Below, piece by piece: positions 22,761 through 35,331 of a stretch of DNA of 64,000 nt. The DNA lies in the NCBI GenBank assembly GCA_022846635.1, contig AP025685.1, positions 992,001 through 1,056,000 of the forward strand. The letters are read 5' to 3'. Under the pieces are notes generated by a model. That model worked only from the letters and a program-made list of their open reading frames with translations, had not been told where the DNA came from and did not search any database. The DNA is from Salmonella enterica subsp. enterica serovar Choleraesuis. Its GTDB lineage: Bacteria; Pseudomonadota; Gammaproteobacteria; Enterobacterales; Enterobacteriaceae. Position numbers and translations under genes: made by a program. Each line of letters begins with the position of its first letter. Positions within the stretch are counted from its first letter, which is position 1.

Positions 22761-24104
22761 TTACTCTTCGGTGCCAGAGCCATTCTGGTCTGATGCCGGC
22801 GCAGCGCTTGGTTTACGGCGCTTACCGATGTTTTTGGCATCGCGATGGCGTTTTTTAACCCGCACCTTATTTTTGTCCTGCTCTTTTTTCTTCTCTGCGC
22901 GCTTAGCCATGACTTTCTTGGATGGCTTACCTTGCAGTTTCTCACTTGGTGGGCGAGTCGTTGGGCGCAGTTCATCAACGACTCGAGCCTTAATCGGTTC
23001 GTTAATGTAGCGGCCAACTTTACCCAACAACAGATGGTCGTGGGCCTCTACCAGCGAAATAGCGATGCCTTTACGCCCGGCACGACCGGTACGGCCAATG
23101 CGGTGCAGATAGGTGTCGCCAGAGCGCGGCACATCAAAGTTAAATACGTGGCTGACGTCCGGAATATCAATACCGCGAGCGGCCACGTCGGTGGCAATCA
23201 GCACGTTCACCCGGCCTTCGGTCAGGCGTTTGATGGCTTCGTTACGTTTTGCCTGCACCATTTCACCTTCCAGATAGCTGGTGGCTATTCCTGCGGTGCG
23301 TAGCCAGCTAACCAGCTCGTGTACCCGCTCACGTTTGCGAACGAAAACGATGGAACGAGTGACATCTTCCTGTTTCAGCAGGTGTACCAACAGGGCGGTT
23401 TTATGCTCTACGTTGTCGGCGCGATAATACCATTGGTGGATTTTCTTACGCTCGCGGGTCGATGGCTCGGCAGAAACTTCAACCGGATCTTCCAGCAGGC
23501 GTTCGGCGAAATCTTTAATCGCTGAACCTTCCAGAGTGGCGGAGAACAGTAGCGTTTGCTTGCGCCAGCGAGTTTCGGCCGCGATCTGCTCTATATCCTG
23601 AGCAAATCCCATATCCAGCATCCGGTCAGCTTCATCAAGGATTAAGGTTTCTACTGCGCGGCAGTCGAAATTCTCTTCCTTTATATACTGCAACAGACGA
23701 CCGGTGGTCGCGACGACCACATCCTGATTCTCACTGAATACTTCGGCGTGGTTCATATAGGCCACTCCACCGGTAATAGTTGCGATATCAAGATGGGTAT
23801 TTTTTGCTAATTCACGCGCGTGATCGGCGACCTGCATCGCCAGCTCGCGGGTTGGTGTCAGGATAAGAATGCGCGGAGGCCCGGATTTCTTGCGAGGAAA
23901 ATCCAGCAGATGCTGCAACGCAGGCAGCAAAAATGCTGCGGTTTTTCCGGTACCGGTCGGCGCAGAACCCAGAACATCGCGCCCTTCCAGGGCCGGAGGA
24001 ATAGCGGCAGTCTGAATGGCTGTCGGGCGAGTAAAGCCCTTGTCCTGGAGTGCCTCCAGCAGGCTTTCATCAAGTTCTAATTCGGAAAAATTCGTTGCAG
24101 TCAT
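22761..24104 (-). CDS. srmB: ATP-dependent RNA helicase SrmB
   Basis: A 447-residue DEAD-box helicase acting early in 50S subunit assembly. Helicase motifs appear in order: Q motif ([14 protein letters not shown]), motif I APTGTGKT, motif [13 protein letters not shown], and motif [13 protein letters not shown]. The basic C-terminal tail ([20 protein letters not shown]) likely binds rRNA. Slightly longer than E. coli's 444 residues. Confidence 0.97.
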   Translation of the reverse strand: MTATNFSELELDESLLEALQDKGFTRPTAIQTAAIPPALEGRDVLGSAPTGTGKTAAFLLPALQHLLDFPRKKSGPPRILILTPTRELAMQVADHARELAKNTHLDIATITGGVAYMNHAEVFSENQDVVVATTGRLLQYIKEENFDCRAVETLILDEADRMLDMGFAQDIEQIAAETRWRKQTLLFSATLEGSAIKDFAERLLEDPVEVSAEPSTRERKKIHQWYYRADNVEHKTALLVHLLKQEDVTRSIVFVRKRERVHELVSWLRTAGIATSYLEGEMVQAKRNEAIKRLTEGRVNVLIATDVAARGIDIPDVSHVFNFDVPRSGDTYLHRIGRTGRAGRKGIAISLVEAHDHLLLGKVGRYINEPIKARVVDELRPTTRPPSEKLQGKPSKKVMAKRAEKKKEQDKNKVRVKKRHRDAKNIGKRRKPSAAPASDQNGSGTEE

Positions 24105-24232
24105 GGTCTACCTCAATATGGGCCGACGATTATAGACATTATGGCGCTGATGTTCACCTCTTTCCCTGCAGTCCTTTAAACTGGCGACACTTTACCCTAT
24201 GCTACAGCGCAATAAAGGCTAGGGAACGCGAA

Positions 24233-24976
24233 ATGTCTCAACCAAAGAATATACTTCCACGCAATGGATTTTCCTTCCAGCAGTTCTTTGTCGCGCACGA
24301 TCGTTGTGCGATGAAGGTTGGTACCGATGGAATTTTGCTTGGGGCCTGGGCACCGATAGCGGGCGTGCAGCGCATTCTGGATATTGGTAGCGGCAGTGGA
24401 TTAATCGGTTTGATGCTGGCTCAGCGTACTGAAGGACATGCTCAGATTGACTGCGTGGAGCTGGACTCTGAAGCCGCAGATCAGGCCCGGGAAAATGTGC
24501 AGGCTTCTCCGTGGCCTGAGAGCATCCGAGTGCATTGTGCGGATATCAAAGAGTGGGCCGGGGAGCAGGAAGGGCGCTACCAGCTGATTGTCAGCAACCC
24601 TCCATTTTTTGAGCCGGGCATTGCCTGCGCCACCAGCCAGCGGGACATGGCGCGCACTACGGCGAGCCTGGATCATTCAGCGCTTTTGAACTGCGCTGCG
24701 CGACTGATTAACGAAGATGGATTTTTCTGCGTGGTGCTGCCCACGGCTCAGGGAGAAAGTTTCAGCCAGTTGGCCAAAGAGCAGGGCTGGTTCTGTCGCT
24801 ATCGGATGGATGTGTCGGAGACCGAAGTGCGCGCTCCCCATCGCATGCTGTTGGCGCTATCACCGAGCGATGGAGAGCATTATCACGAGCGCATTGCTAT
24901 TCGTGACCCGGACCAACATTACTCTGAAGCCTGGCGCGGGCTGACCGGGGCATTCTATCTGGCGATGGCGAATTAA
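24233..24976 (+). CDS. trmN6: tRNA(Val) (adenine(37)-N6)-methyltransferase
   Basis: A 247-residue class I SAM-dependent methyltransferase (YfiC) that makes m6A37 in tRNA-Val. Visible are the SAM-binding [17 protein letters not shown] and the catalytic NPPF motif ([11 protein letters not shown]). The start [19 protein letters not shown] follows AGGGAACGCGAA. Its 3' end overlaps convergent nadB by 4 bp. Confidence 0.94.
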   Translation: MSQPKNILPRNGFSFQQFFVAHDRCAMKVGTDGILLGAWAPIAGVQRILDIGSGSGLIGLMLAQRTEGHAQIDCVELDSEAADQARENVQASPWPESIRVHCADIKEWAGEQEGRYQLIVSNPPFFEPGIACATSQRDMARTTASLDHSALLNCAARLINEDGFFCVVLPTAQGESFSQLAKEQGWFCRYRMDVSETEVRAPHRMLLALSPSDGEHYHERIAIRDPDQHYSEAWRGLTGAFYLAMAN

Positions 24977-26553
24977 GGCACCAACATGGTTGGCCCGCCC
25001 TGGGCTGCGGTGACCGGATAGTCGATGGTGTAGTGCAAGCCGCGGCTCTCCTTACGAGCCAGGCCTGCGCGCACCATTAGCCGTGCGCAGGTCGCCATGT
25101 TGCGTAATTCAGCCAGAGCCTTATTCGGGCGACGCTCACGATACAATTTTTCAATCTCATCATTTAACTGCGACAGTTGCGTCAAAGCGTGATTCATCCT
25201 CATGTCTGAACGCACTATACCCATGTTTTCACTCATCATTATTCGTAAAGCGTGACGTTGTTGTTCTATATATGTGTGCTCTTCCGCGCTAAGTGTTGCC
25301 ACAGGCATTTTATCGATAACCATATTGGTTACATGAACTGGTGGCTGGCGCTTAATCTCTTCAGCGGCCGACCAGCCATACACCAGACACTCCAGTAGTG
25401 AATTAGATGCCAGCCGGTTAGCTCCGTGTAATCCGCTGTATGCCGTTTCTCCTATGGCAAACAGGCCATTGATATCGCTAAGCCCGTAGTTATCTGTCAC
25501 CACGCCGCCACAGGTGTAGTGAGCAGCCGGAACGATAGGAACCGGCTCTTTAGTTAAATCGATGCCAAGCGTTGCCAGCTTGCTCAATATGGTTGGGAAA
25601 TGCTGCCGAATAAACTCTTCACTGCGATGGCTGATGTCGAGATAGAGATGAGGCACGCCAAGACGCTGCATTTCGCTATCAATCGCCCGGGCCACAATGT
25701 CGCGTGGGGCCAGTTCGGCACGGGCATCATAATCAGGCATAAACCGTGAGCCATCCGGACGACGCAGTAAAGCACCCTCACCACGTAAAGCCTCGCTCAG
25801 CAAAAAACGCTCGCCGGACGGGTGGTAAAGTGCGGTTGGGTGAAACTGGTTAAATTCGAGGTTGGCCACCCGGCATCCTGCGCGCCAGGCGAGAGCTATC
25901 CCATCTCCGCAGGATACTGCAGCATTGGTTGTCCATTGATAAATAGCGGAAGCGCCTCCACAGGCCAGGACAACGAAGGGGGCAGACCACGGGGTTATTA
26001 TACCTGAGCGGGTATCCAGTATTTGTGCACCGCAAATTTGTGGCTGCGATTCTGCCTGGCGGCTTAGCAATAGCTCAAGCGCCAGGTGATGCTCGTAAAG
26101 CGTGATATTAGGATGCCGGCGAGCCTGGGCCAGCAGCGTGTTTTCCAGGGCCTGACCTGTCGCATCCGCAGCATGGAGAATCCGTCTTTGACTGTGTCCC
26201 CCCTCCTGGGTCAGGTGATAGTTGCGTTCTTGCGAGGGATCGCTGTCGAAGGGCATACCGATATTGATCAGCCACTCAATGCGCTGGCGGGCGTGGCTGG
26301 CTACAAAGCTAACCGCTTCCGGGTCGCAAATGTTCGCCCCGGCAATTAACGTATCCTCTACGTGGGCAGCAATACTATCCTCAGAAGAGAATACTGCGGC
26401 TATCCCACCCTGGGCATTTGCAGTAGAGCCTTCATCGAGAGTGGTTTTGCTGATTACCGCCACCTGATGGCTATCGGCCAATTGCAATGCGACAGACAGG
26501 CCAGCAGCTCCGCTGCCGATAATCAGTACGTTATGGCTAGAATTAACATGCAT
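24973..26553 (-). CDS. nadB: L-aspartate oxidase (quinolinate pathway)
   Basis: A 526-residue FAD enzyme that oxidises L-Asp to iminoaspartate, the first step of de novo NAD synthesis with NadA. The N-terminal dinucleotide fold is [18 protein letters not shown]. The succinate-dehydrogenase-like core motifs [25 protein letters not shown] and [10 protein letters not shown] are intact. It is about 14 residues shorter than E. coli NadB and clearly more divergent than its neighbours, mainly in the C-terminal helical domain (from about 420). No frameshift or stop. Regulated by the adjacent NadR box. Confidence 0.94.
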   Translation of the reverse strand: MHVNSSHNVLIIGSGAAGLSVALQLADSHQVAVISKTTLDEGSTANAQGGIAAVFSSEDSIAAHVEDTLIAGANICDPEAVSFVASHARQRIEWLINIGMPFDSDPSQERNYHLTQEGGHSQRRILHAADATGQALENTLLAQARRHPNITLYEHHLALELLLSRQAESQPQICGAQILDTRSGIITPWSAPFVVLACGGASAIYQWTTNAAVSCGDGIALAWRAGCRVANLEFNQFHPTALYHPSGERFLLSEALRGEGALLRRPDGSRFMPDYDARAELAPRDIVARAIDSEMQRLGVPHLYLDISHRSEEFIRQHFPTILSKLATLGIDLTKEPVPIVPAAHYTCGGVVTDNYGLSDINGLFAIGETAYSGLHGANRLASNSLLECLVYGWSAAEEIKRQPPVHVTNMVIDKMPVATLSAEEHTYIEQQRHALRIMMSENMGIVRSDMRMNHALTQLSQLNDEIEKLYRERRPNKALAELRNMATCARLMVRAGLARKESRGLHYTIDYPVTAAQGGPTMLVP

Positions 26554-26560
26554 AGCTTTG

Positions 26561-26578
26561 TGTTTAATTTACTAAACA
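26561..26578 (-). promoter_or_regulatory. NadR operator of nadB
   Basis: TGTTTAATTTACTAAACA is a perfect TGTTTA-N6-TAAACA NadR box, 8 bp upstream of the nadB start. It predicts repression when NAD is plentiful. The rest of 26579-26861 holds no gene that I can support; a TATAAT at 26808-26813 lacks a good -35 and may belong to a sigma-70 rpoE promoter. Confidence 0.85.
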
Positions 26579-26861
26579 ATGAGCATGACATTAGCATTGG
26601 TTTGTTTGTTATGTCACCATCTTTTGCGTTTTTAGTTGAGTTTATTAAACAGCGCGAGCGGCACAGATATAAATCGAAAAGCGGTGTACCTAACATTAAG
26701 GTGAAGGCGGGATAAACAGATGAAAAGCAAACGCCCATGCGGTACTCTGCTCGGGCGCAGAAATACGCATATTTGCCTGTTGTCATTAATCTTTTGCTAA
26801 CAGGCATTATAATCATTCATGTGAACGTTCCGTGAAACATTCAAAAAAACAAGGCGTAACG

Positions 26862-26888
26862 GAACTTCGTCTGGGAGCGATACTCTAA
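26862..26888 (+). promoter_or_regulatory. Sigma-E promoter of rpoE-rseABC
   Basis: GAACTT (26862-26867), 16-bp spacer and TCTAA (26884-26888) match the sigma-E consensus, about 80 bp before rpoE. It gives autoregulation. Confidence 0.85.
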
Positions 26889-26969
26889 CTCTCTGCTTGC
26901 TCAAAATGCAGGGTTCGAGTGGCGTTTCAATTACGCGTGGAAATGGGATTTGGGGAGACTTTACCTCGG

Positions 26970-27545
26970 ATGAGCGAGCAGTTAACGGATCAGATCCTCG
27001 TCGAGCGGGTTCAGAAGGGAGAGCAGCAGGCATTTAATCTCCTGGTCATGCGCTATCAACATAAAGTCGCAGGGCTGGTGGCCCGCTACGTTCCTTCGGG
27101 CGATGTTCCTGACGTCGTCCAGGAGTCCTTTATAAAAGCGTATCGCGCGCTGGATTCCTTTCGCGGGGAGAGTGCTTTTTATACCTGGCTGTACCGCATT
27201 GCGGTCAATACGGCCAAAAACTATCTGGTTGCTCAGGGGCGGCGCCCTCCTTCTAGTGATGTGGACGCCAGCGAAGCTGAAAACTACGATAATGGTAGTG
27301 CACTAAAAGAAATTTCGAACCCAGAGAACTTAATGTTGTCTGAAGAACTGAAACAAATTGTGTTCCGTACTATTGAGTCGCTTCCGGAAGATTTACGAAT
27401 GGCTATTACGCTCCGGGAGCTGGATGGTATGAGCTATGAAGAAATAGCCGCCATTATGGACTGTCCTGTAGGCACGGTGCGTTCCCGTATTTTTCGTGCG
27501 CGGGAAGCTATTGATAATAAAGTTCAACCGCTTATCAGGCGTTGA
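26970..27545 (+). CDS. rpoE: Extracytoplasmic stress sigma factor sigma-E (sigma-24)
   Basis: A 191-residue ECF sigma factor that directs the envelope stress response. Region 2 (DVVQESFIKAYRALDSFRG) and region 4 helix-turn-helix (MSYEEIAAIMDCPVGTVRSRI) are intact and nearly identical to E. coli. I chose ATG at 26970 (MSEQLTDQILVERVQ) with GGGGAGA upstream. The frame stays open 17 codons further upstream, but that segment lacks similarity. First gene of rpoE-rseA-rseB-rseC. Confidence 0.98.
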   Translation: MSEQLTDQILVERVQKGEQQAFNLLVMRYQHKVAGLVARYVPSGDVPDVVQESFIKAYRALDSFRGESAFYTWLYRIAVNTAKNYLVAQGRRPPSSDVDASEAENYDNGSALKEISNPENLMLSEELKQIVFRTIESLPEDLRMAITLRELDGMSYEEIAAIMDCPVGTVRSRIFRAREAIDNKVQPLIRR

Positions 27546-27577
27546 CGATAGCGGATTACTGGAAAAGGTAATTAGGC

Positions 27578-28228
27578 ATGCAGAAAGAGAAACTTTCCGC
27601 CTTAATGGATGGAGAAACGCTGGATCGGGCGTTTGTTGGCGAGCTCTCGAAGGACCCATCCCTGCAGCAGACCTGGGAGAGCTACCACCTGATCCGCGAT
27701 ACGTTGCGCGGGGATACTGGTGAAGTTTTGCATTTTGACATTTCTGCGCGGGTGATGGCTGCTCTGGAAAATGAGCCAGCGCCGCGGCTTGCTACTCCGC
27801 TCATTCCGGAACAGCAGCCAACGCCGCAGCAGTGGCAAAAAATGGCATTCTTGAAGAAGCTGCGTCCGTGGGCATCCCAGATTACTCAGGTTGGTATTGC
27901 CGCCTGCGTTTCTCTGGCTGTAATTGTCGGCGTTCAGCATTATAACGGTTCTGCTGATGGCAGCACTCAGCCAGAAGGCCCGGTATTTAATACTATGCCG
28001 ATGATGGGCAAAGCCAGTCCAGTCAGCCTGGGTGTCCCGGCAGATAGTACCGCCAGCAATGGTCAGCAGCAGTATCAGGAGCAGCGTCGCAGAATTAACG
28101 CTATGCTTCAGGACTATGAACTGCAGCGCCGCCTGCATTCTGAGCAGTTGCAGTTTGAACAGGCTCAGACACAGCAGGCTGCGATTCAGGTACCAGGAAA
28201 TCAGACTTTAGGAACTCAGTCGCAGTAA
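27578..28228 (+). CDS. rseA: Anti-sigma-E factor RseA
   Basis: A 216-residue single-pass inner-membrane protein that sequesters RpoE through its cytoplasmic N-terminus (MQKEKLSALMDGETLDRAFV). The membrane segment is about residues 103-121 (VGIAACVSLAVIVGVQHY). The periplasmic domain is cut by DegS and then RseP on misfolded OMP signals. Gln-rich C-terminal region. Its stop overlaps rseB by 1 bp (TAATG). Confidence 0.96.
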   Translation: MQKEKLSALMDGETLDRAFVGELSKDPSLQQTWESYHLIRDTLRGDTGEVLHFDISARVMAALENEPAPRLATPLIPEQQPTPQQWQKMAFLKKLRPWASQITQVGIAACVSLAVIVGVQHYNGSADGSTQPEGPVFNTMPMMGKASPVSLGVPADSTASNGQQQYQEQRRRINAMLQDYELQRRLHSEQLQFEQAQTQQAAIQVPGNQTLGTQSQ

Positions 28229-29181
28229 TGAAGCAGCTTTGGTGCGCCGTGTCACTTCTGGCGGGCAGCCTGTTCTTCTCCAACGCCTCGGCCGCAGGAT
28301 TTTCGTCCGAGGCGTTGCTACAGCAGATGAATCTGGCCAGTCAGTCGCTAAACTACGAACTCGCTTTTATCAGCATTAACAAGCAGGGCGTTGAATCGCT
28401 TCGCTATCGCCATGCTCGCCAGGGTAATAAGCCGCTGGCTGAACTGCTGCAGCTCGACGGGCCGCGGCGGGAAGTTGTGCAGCGTGGAAACGAAATTAGC
28501 TATTTCGAGCCTGGCCTCGAAGCGTTCACTCTCAACGGCGATTACATCGTCGACTCACTACCTTCCATCGTTTATACCGACTTTAAACGTCTGTCTGCCT
28601 ACTATGATTTCATTTCTGTGGGCCGTACGCGTATTGCCGATCGTCTCTGCGAAGTTATTCGTGTCGTGGCGCGGGACGGAACGCGGTATAGCTACATCGT
28701 CTGGATTGATAACGACTCGAAATTGCCGTTACGGATAGATCTGCTGGACAGAGACGGTGAAACCCTGGAGCAGTTCCGCGTAGTTTCCATGGAGCTGGGC
28801 GATAGCGTCGACAAACAGATGCAAACGTTGACTCAAGCCAGTCTGCCGCCGTTGTTGTCAGTACCTGACAGCAGCAAAGGAAAATTCAACTGGGATACCA
28901 GCTGGTTGCCGCAGGGCTTCCGTCAGATTTCCAGCAGCAGCCGTTCGTTGCCAACCATTAATTTACCGGTAGAATCGCGCCTTTATTCGGATGGGCTGTT
29001 TAGCTTCTCGGTTAACGTAAACCGCTCAAGCGAAGCAACCAATGAACAGATGCTGCGCACCGGGCGCCGTACTGTCAGCACTGAAATTCGTGATGGTGCG
29101 GAGATTACCGTGGTAGGTGAACTGCCGCCACAGACGGCAAAACGGATTGCAGACAGCGTGAAATTTAAGGTTCAACCATGA
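28228..29181 (+). CDS. rseB: Periplasmic sigma-E regulator RseB
   Basis: A 317-residue MucB/RseB protein that binds periplasmic RseA and shields it from DegS; LPS intermediates release it. Signal peptide of about 23 residues (MKQLWCAVSLLAGSLFFSNASA). A LolA-like N-terminal domain and a smaller C-terminal domain that binds RseA follow. Its stop overlaps rseC by 4 bp. Confidence 0.96.
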   Translation: MKQLWCAVSLLAGSLFFSNASAAGFSSEALLQQMNLASQSLNYELAFISINKQGVESLRYRHARQGNKPLAELLQLDGPRREVVQRGNEISYFEPGLEAFTLNGDYIVDSLPSIVYTDFKRLSAYYDFISVGRTRIADRLCEVIRVVARDGTRYSYIVWIDNDSKLPLRIDLLDRDGETLEQFRVVSMELGDSVDKQMQTLTQASLPPLLSVPDSSKGKFNWDTSWLPQGFRQISSSSRSLPTINLPVESRLYSDGLFSFSVNVNRSSEATNEQMLRTGRRTVSTEIRDGAEITVVGELPPQTAKRIADSVKFKVQP

Positions 29182-29645
29182 TTCGTGAATGGGGTACCGT
29201 CTTTGAATGGCGGGATGGCGTAGCGCTGGTCAGCTGCGACGTAAAATCATCATGCAGTAGCTGTGCTTCTCGTTCAGGCTGCGGTACCCGGCTGCTCAAT
29301 AAGCTTGGCCCACAGAATGAACACCATATTCAGGTGTCATGGCCAGAGCCGCTGCAAGTGGGCCAGAAGGTTGAACTAGGCATTACCGAGCGCAGTTTAT
29401 TAAGCTCCGCGCTGCTGGTTTATATGCTACCGCTGGCCGGGCTGTTTATTATGGGCGGCCTGTTCCAGGCACTGTTCAGTAGCGATATCGCTGCTTTTTG
29501 CGGCGCGTTGCTTGGTGGTGTTGGTGGTTTTTTGGTAGCCCGAGGCTGGGCGGCAAAATTCAGCAAACAGAGTGCCTGGCAGCCAGTTATTCTCAGCGTT
29601 GGTATTCCCGGTATCAGCCAGGTCACTGACGCGCAGGAAGTTTAA
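29178..29645 (+). CDS. rseC: SoxR-reducing system / sigma-E locus protein RseC
   Basis: A 155-residue inner-membrane protein with an N-terminal cysteine cluster (CDVKSSCSSCASRSGC) and two membrane helices (about 75-95 and 100-122). It is linked to reduction of SoxR and to thiamine synthesis; its role in sigma-E control is minor. Last gene of the rpoE unit. The following 345 bp to lepA hold no gene or clear terminator that I can support. Confidence 0.93.
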   Translation: MIREWGTVFEWRDGVALVSCDVKSSCSSCASRSGCGTRLLNKLGPQNEHHIQVSWPEPLQVGQKVELGITERSLLSSALLVYMLPLAGLFIMGGLFQALFSSDIAAFCGALLGGVGGFLVARGWAAKFSKQSAWQPVILSVGIPGISQVTDAQEV

Positions 29646-29990
29646 ATCCCAATCCCGGGCAGGGCCAATGCTCTGTTTGCCGGGATGATGTGAATGGGCC
29701 TTGCTTGGATACATTTACCCGTCTAATGCGTAAGATTGAGTTACGGGGGGATTTTTATCAGATTTCTCCAGATATCCCCGCCAATTCATCTTCTGTCATT
29801 CGACACCTTCTATGATTAATCCTCCCACCTCATCTTTTCACCGGTGCTTTTACATCCCTTTTGCTGACGGCTAAACGGCTGTCGTGTAAGATGCAGGGCA
29901 TTCGTGAAGGTGGGTCGTTTACTCTGTGTGTCCATAGGTGTGTCCACCAAAAATAATTAACCCTCAATAAGAGATAAAATTCTTTTATTT

Positions 29991-31790
29991 ATGAAGAATA
30001 TACGAAACTTCTCAGTTATCGCACACATCGACCATGGTAAGTCGACGCTTTCCGACCGGATCATTCAGATTTGCGGCGGCCTTTCCGACCGTGAAATGGA
30101 GGCCCAGGTTCTGGACTCTATGGATCTGGAGCGTGAACGCGGCATCACAATTAAAGCCCAGAGCGTTACTCTCGATTATAAAGCCGCTGATGGTGAAACT
30201 TATCAGCTGAACTTTATCGATACGCCGGGGCACGTCGACTTCTCTTATGAAGTATCCCGCTCTCTGGCCGCCTGCGAAGGTGCTTTGCTGGTGGTTGATG
30301 CCGGGCAGGGCGTAGAAGCCCAGACTCTGGCAAACTGCTATACCGCCATCGAGATGGATCTGGAAGTTGTTCCGGTACTCAACAAAATTGACCTGCCGGC
30401 AGCCGATCCTGAGCGCGTAGCCGAAGAGATTGAAGATATCGTTGGTATCGATGCCCATGACGCGGTGCGCTGCTCGGCAAAAACCGGCGTTGGCGTTCAG
30501 GATGTGCTAGAACGCCTGGTGCGCGATATCCCTGCGCCGGAAGGCGATCCGAATGCTCCACTGCAGGCGCTGATTATTGACTCATGGTTCGATAACTACC
30601 TGGGCGTAGTCTCGCTGGTGCGTATTAAAAACGGCACCCTGCGCAAAGGCGACAAAATAAAAGTAATGAGCACCGGCCAGCAGTACAACGCTGACCGTCT
30701 GGGCATCTTTACGCCAAAACGCGTAGATCGCGATGTGCTGAACTGTGGCGAAGTAGGCTGGCTGGTTTGCGCCATTAAAGATATTCACGGCGCTCCGGTG
30801 GGCGATACCCTGACGCTGGCACGTGCGCCGGCAGACAAAGCGCTGCCAGGCTTCAAAAAAGTGAAGCCGCAGGTTTACGCAGGCCTGTTCCCGGTAAGCT
30901 CTGATGATTATGAAAACTTCCGCGATGCGCTCGGTAAGCTGAGCCTCAACGATGCTTCATTGTTCTACGAGCCAGAAAGCTCTTCAGCTCTGGGCTTCGG
31001 TTTCCGCTGCGGCTTCCTTGGCCTGCTGCACATGGAGATTATTCAGGAGCGTCTGGAGCGTGAATACGATCTCGACCTGATAACCACCGCGCCGACGGTA
31101 GTTTATGAAGTTGAGACCACTGGCGGCGAGACGCTGTATGTCGATAGCCCGTCCAAGCTTCCGGCTGTGAATAACATTCAGGAATTGCGTGAGCCTATCG
31201 CTGAATGCCATATGCTGATGCCACAAGAGTATCTGGGCAACGTTATTACCCTGTGCGTTGAGAAACGCGGTGTGCAAACCAATATGGTTTATCACGGCAA
31301 TCAGGTGGCCCTGACCTATGAAATTCCGATGGCAGAAGTGGTTCTGGACTTCTTCGACCGCCTGAAATCTACCTCGCGCGGTTATGCCTCTCTGGATTAC
31401 AACTTCAAACGTTTCCAGGTTTCCGACATGGTGCGCGTTGATGTGCTTATCAACGGTGAGCGTGTTGATGCGCTGGCTCTGATTACTCACAAAGCAAACG
31501 CACCATATCGCGGCCGTGAGCTGGTGGATAAGATGAAAGATCTGATTCCACGCCAGCAGTTTGATATTGCCATTCAGGCTGCTATCGGCGCGCATATCAT
31601 TGCCCGTTCGACGGTTAAACAGCTGCGTAAAAACGTTCTGGCGAAGTGCTACGGTGGTGATATCAGCCGTAAGAAAAAACTGCTGCAGAAGCAGAAAGAA
31701 GGTAAAAAACGTATGAAGCAGGTTGGTAACGTTGAGCTGCCTCAGGAAGCATTCCTTGCCGTTCTGCACGTAGGCAAAGACGGAAAATAA
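29991..31790 (+). CDS. lepA: Elongation factor 4 (LepA, back-translocase GTPase)
   Basis: A 599-residue translational GTPase, same length as E. coli. G1 [14 protein letters not shown]3 [12 protein letters not shown] and G4 NKIDLP are intact, followed by EF-G-like domains and the LepA-specific C-terminal domain ending in a Lys-rich segment ([20 protein letters not shown]). The ribosome site is weak (AAGAGAT about 17 nt upstream). 16 bp before lepB, forming lepA-lepB. Confidence 0.97.
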   Translation: MKNIRNFSVIAHIDHGKSTLSDRIIQICGGLSDREMEAQVLDSMDLERERGITIKAQSVTLDYKAADGETYQLNFIDTPGHVDFSYEVSRSLAACEGALLVVDAGQGVEAQTLANCYTAIEMDLEVVPVLNKIDLPAADPERVAEEIEDIVGIDAHDAVRCSAKTGVGVQDVLERLVRDIPAPEGDPNAPLQALIIDSWFDNYLGVVSLVRIKNGTLRKGDKIKVMSTGQQYNADRLGIFTPKRVDRDVLNCGEVGWLVCAIKDIHGAPVGDTLTLARAPADKALPGFKKVKPQVYAGLFPVSSDDYENFRDALGKLSLNDASLFYEPESSSALGFGFRCGFLGLLHMEIIQERLEREYDLDLITTAPTVVYEVETTGGETLYVDSPSKLPAVNNIQELREPIAECHMLMPQEYLGNVITLCVEKRGVQTNMVYHGNQVALTYEIPMAEVVLDFFDRLKSTSRGYASLDYNFKRFQVSDMVRVDVLINGERVDALALITHKANAPYRGRELVDKMKDLIPRQQFDIAIQAAIGAHIIARSTVKQLRKNVLAKCYGGDISRKKKLLQKQKEGKKRMKQVGNVELPQEAFLAVLHVGKDGK

Positions 31791-31806
31791 TATTTAAGGA
31801 GCTGTC

Positions 31807-32760
31807 ATGGCGAATATGTTTGCCTTGATACTGGTCATCGCCACCCTGGTTACCGGGCTGCTGTGGTGCCTGGATAAATTTGTTTTCGCACCACGACGCC
31901 GTGCGAACCAGGCATCGGCGCAGGCTGCAACCAATAATGGGCTGGATAAACAGACGCTGAATAAAGTCGGGCGCAAGCCCGGCTGGTTAGAAACCGCGGC
32001 TTCTATTTTCCCGGTTCTGGCTGTGGTTCTGATTGTTCGTAGCTTTGTCTATGAGCCATTTCAGATCCCATCAGGCTCAATGATGCCAACGCTGCTAATT
32101 GGTGATTTTATTCTGGTAGAGAAATACGCCTACGGAATTAAAGATCCTATCTGGCAGAAAACGCTGATTGAAACTGGTCATCCTAAGCGCGGTGATATAG
32201 CAGTTTTCAAATATCCAAACGATCCAAAAGTTGACTACATCAAGCGCGTGGTCGGCCTGCCGGGCGATCGGGTAACTTATGATCCGATTCTTAAGCAGGT
32301 TACCGTCGAGCCAGATTGTAGCTCCGGCCAGGCCTGCGCAGCCGCGTTGCCAATCACCTATACTGACCTCAAGCCGAGCGATTTTGTTCAGATTCGCTCC
32401 AGCTTTAATACTCCCGGCGGTTTCTGGCAGTTGCCGCTTGGTGAGACAAAAGATGGCAGTGTTCGTTTAAACGAGCGCAATGAAAAACTGGGCGATATTG
32501 CTCACCGTATTTTGCTCTTCCCAGGGGCCATGGATCGCATTGATGGCTATTACGGCGGGCAGTCAACCTGGATTGTACCTCCGGCTCATTATTTTATGAT
32601 GGGTGATAACCGGGATAACAGTGCCGATAGCCGCTTCTGGGGTTTTGTTCCTGAAGCTAACTTAGTCGGTAAAGCTACTGCTATCTGGATGAGTTTCGAG
32701 AAGCAAGAAGGTGAATGGCCAACGGGTGTTCGTTTAAGCCGTATTGGCGGTATTCATTAA
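31807..32760 (+). CDS. lepB: Signal peptidase I
   Basis: A 317-residue inner-membrane serine protease that cuts signal peptides on the periplasmic side. Two N-terminal membrane segments (about 3-22 and 61-77). The catalytic dyad is Ser91 (PSGSMMPTL) and Lys146 (DYIKRVVG), at the E. coli positions. Box D/E GDNRDNSADSR is present. About seven residues shorter than E. coli. AAGGAG precedes the start. Confidence 0.97.
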   Translation: MANMFALILVIATLVTGLLWCLDKFVFAPRRRANQASAQAATNNGLDKQTLNKVGRKPGWLETAASIFPVLAVVLIVRSFVYEPFQIPSGSMMPTLLIGDFILVEKYAYGIKDPIWQKTLIETGHPKRGDIAVFKYPNDPKVDYIKRVVGLPGDRVTYDPILKQVTVEPDCSSGQACAAALPITYTDLKPSDFVQIRSSFNTPGGFWQLPLGETKDGSVRLNERNEKLGDIAHRILLFPGAMDRIDGYYGGQSTWIVPPAHYFMMGDNRDNSADSRFWGFVPEANLVGKATAIWMSFEKQEGEWPTGVRLSRIGGIH

Positions 32761-32827
32761 TAAATAAGCCAATCAAATAACGACATCCCTGGTCGTTATG
32801 TATAGAATATTGGCCGATTTACCGGTT

Positions 32828-32889
32828 GGCCCCCGCAAGGGGGCCACGGCACAGGAAACCGCGTTGCACGTCAGGTCTGTTTCCTGTGC
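32828..32889 (+). promoter_or_regulatory. rnc leader hairpins (RNase III autoregulation site)
   Basis: GGCCCCC/GGGGGCC with a GCAA tetraloop (32828-32845) is followed by an 11-bp perfect stem GCACAGGAAAC/GTTTCCTGTGC (32849-32859 with 32879-32889). In E. coli RNase III cuts such a leader stem to destabilise its own mRNA. The structure here is consistent with the same feedback; cleavage itself is inferred. Confidence 0.75.
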
Positions 32890-32902
32890 TGAATCACTTT
32901 GA

Positions 32903-34509
<1,607 letters not shown>

Positions 34510-34521
34510 TAAGGCTATAGT

Positions 34522-35262
34522 GTGGAAGGCTGGCAACGAGCCTTTGTTCTGCACTCGCGCCCCTGGAGCGAAACTAGCTTGCTGCTCGATCTCTTTAGCG
34601 AAGAGTCAGGGCGAGTCAAAGTTATCGCGAAAGGGGCGCGTTCACGTCGCTCTAACCTTAAAGGCGCATTACAGCCTTTCACGCCGCTTCTGGTACGCTG
34701 GGGTGGCCGTGGAGAGGTGAAGACTCTGCGCGGCGCAGAGGCCGTCTCGCTGGCGCTCCCGCTCACGGGTATCGTTCTATACAGCGGCCTTTATGTTAAC
34801 GAGCTTCTGGCCAGAGTACTGGAACAGGAAACTCGCTTCTCTGAACTTTTCTTTGATTACCTCCATTGTATTCAGGCACTCGCCGGAGTGAGCTCCTCGC
34901 CAGAGCCAGTGTTGCGCCGCTTCGAACTGGCGCTGCTGGGGCATCTTGGATATGGCATGGATTTCCTGCACTGTGCCGGTAGCGGTGATGAGGTTAGCGA
35001 TGATATGACCTATCGATATCGCGAAGAGAAAGGTTTTATTGCCAGCCTGGTTGTCGATAACGCAACTTTCACCGGTCGCCACCTGCGGGCGTTGGCATCT
35101 CGTGATTTTCCTGATGCCGATACGCTGCGGGCGGCAAAGCGTTTTACTCGTATCGCGCTTAAACCCTATCTCGGCGGCAAACCGCTCAAGAGCCGCGAAT
35201 TGTTTCGCCAGTTTGTGCCTAAAAACAAACCAGTCGATATGCCTCCTTCTGCTGAGTCGTAG
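34522..35262 (+). CDS. recO: DNA repair protein RecO
   Basis: A 246-residue mediator that with RecR loads RecA on SSB-coated DNA (RecFOR pathway). N-terminal OB fold ([20 protein letters not shown]), then a helical domain. Starts with GTG (VEGWQRAF) with only a weak ribosome site, suggesting coupling to era. Confidence 0.96.
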   Translation: MEGWQRAFVLHSRPWSETSLLLDLFSEESGRVKVIAKGARSRRSNLKGALQPFTPLLVRWGGRGEVKTLRGAEAVSLALPLTGIVLYSGLYVNELLARVLEQETRFSELFFDYLHCIQALAGVSSSPEPVLRRFELALLGHLGYGMDFLHCAGSGDEVSDDMTYRYREEKGFIASLVVDNATFTGRHLRALASRDFPDADTLRAAKRFTRIALKPYLGGKPLKSRELFRQFVPKNKPVDMPPSAES

Positions 35263-35331
35263 TTCCTCATAGCCACACTTTCCTTCGCAGGTGTACACTT
35301 GCTCTAATTAAACTTTTTCCAGGGGAAAGCC

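Noticed and set aside
26523..26816. 97-codon minus-strand ORF upstream of nadB
   Set aside because: It covers the NadR box and nadB start region; Cys/Met-rich low-complexity peptide with no ribosome site.
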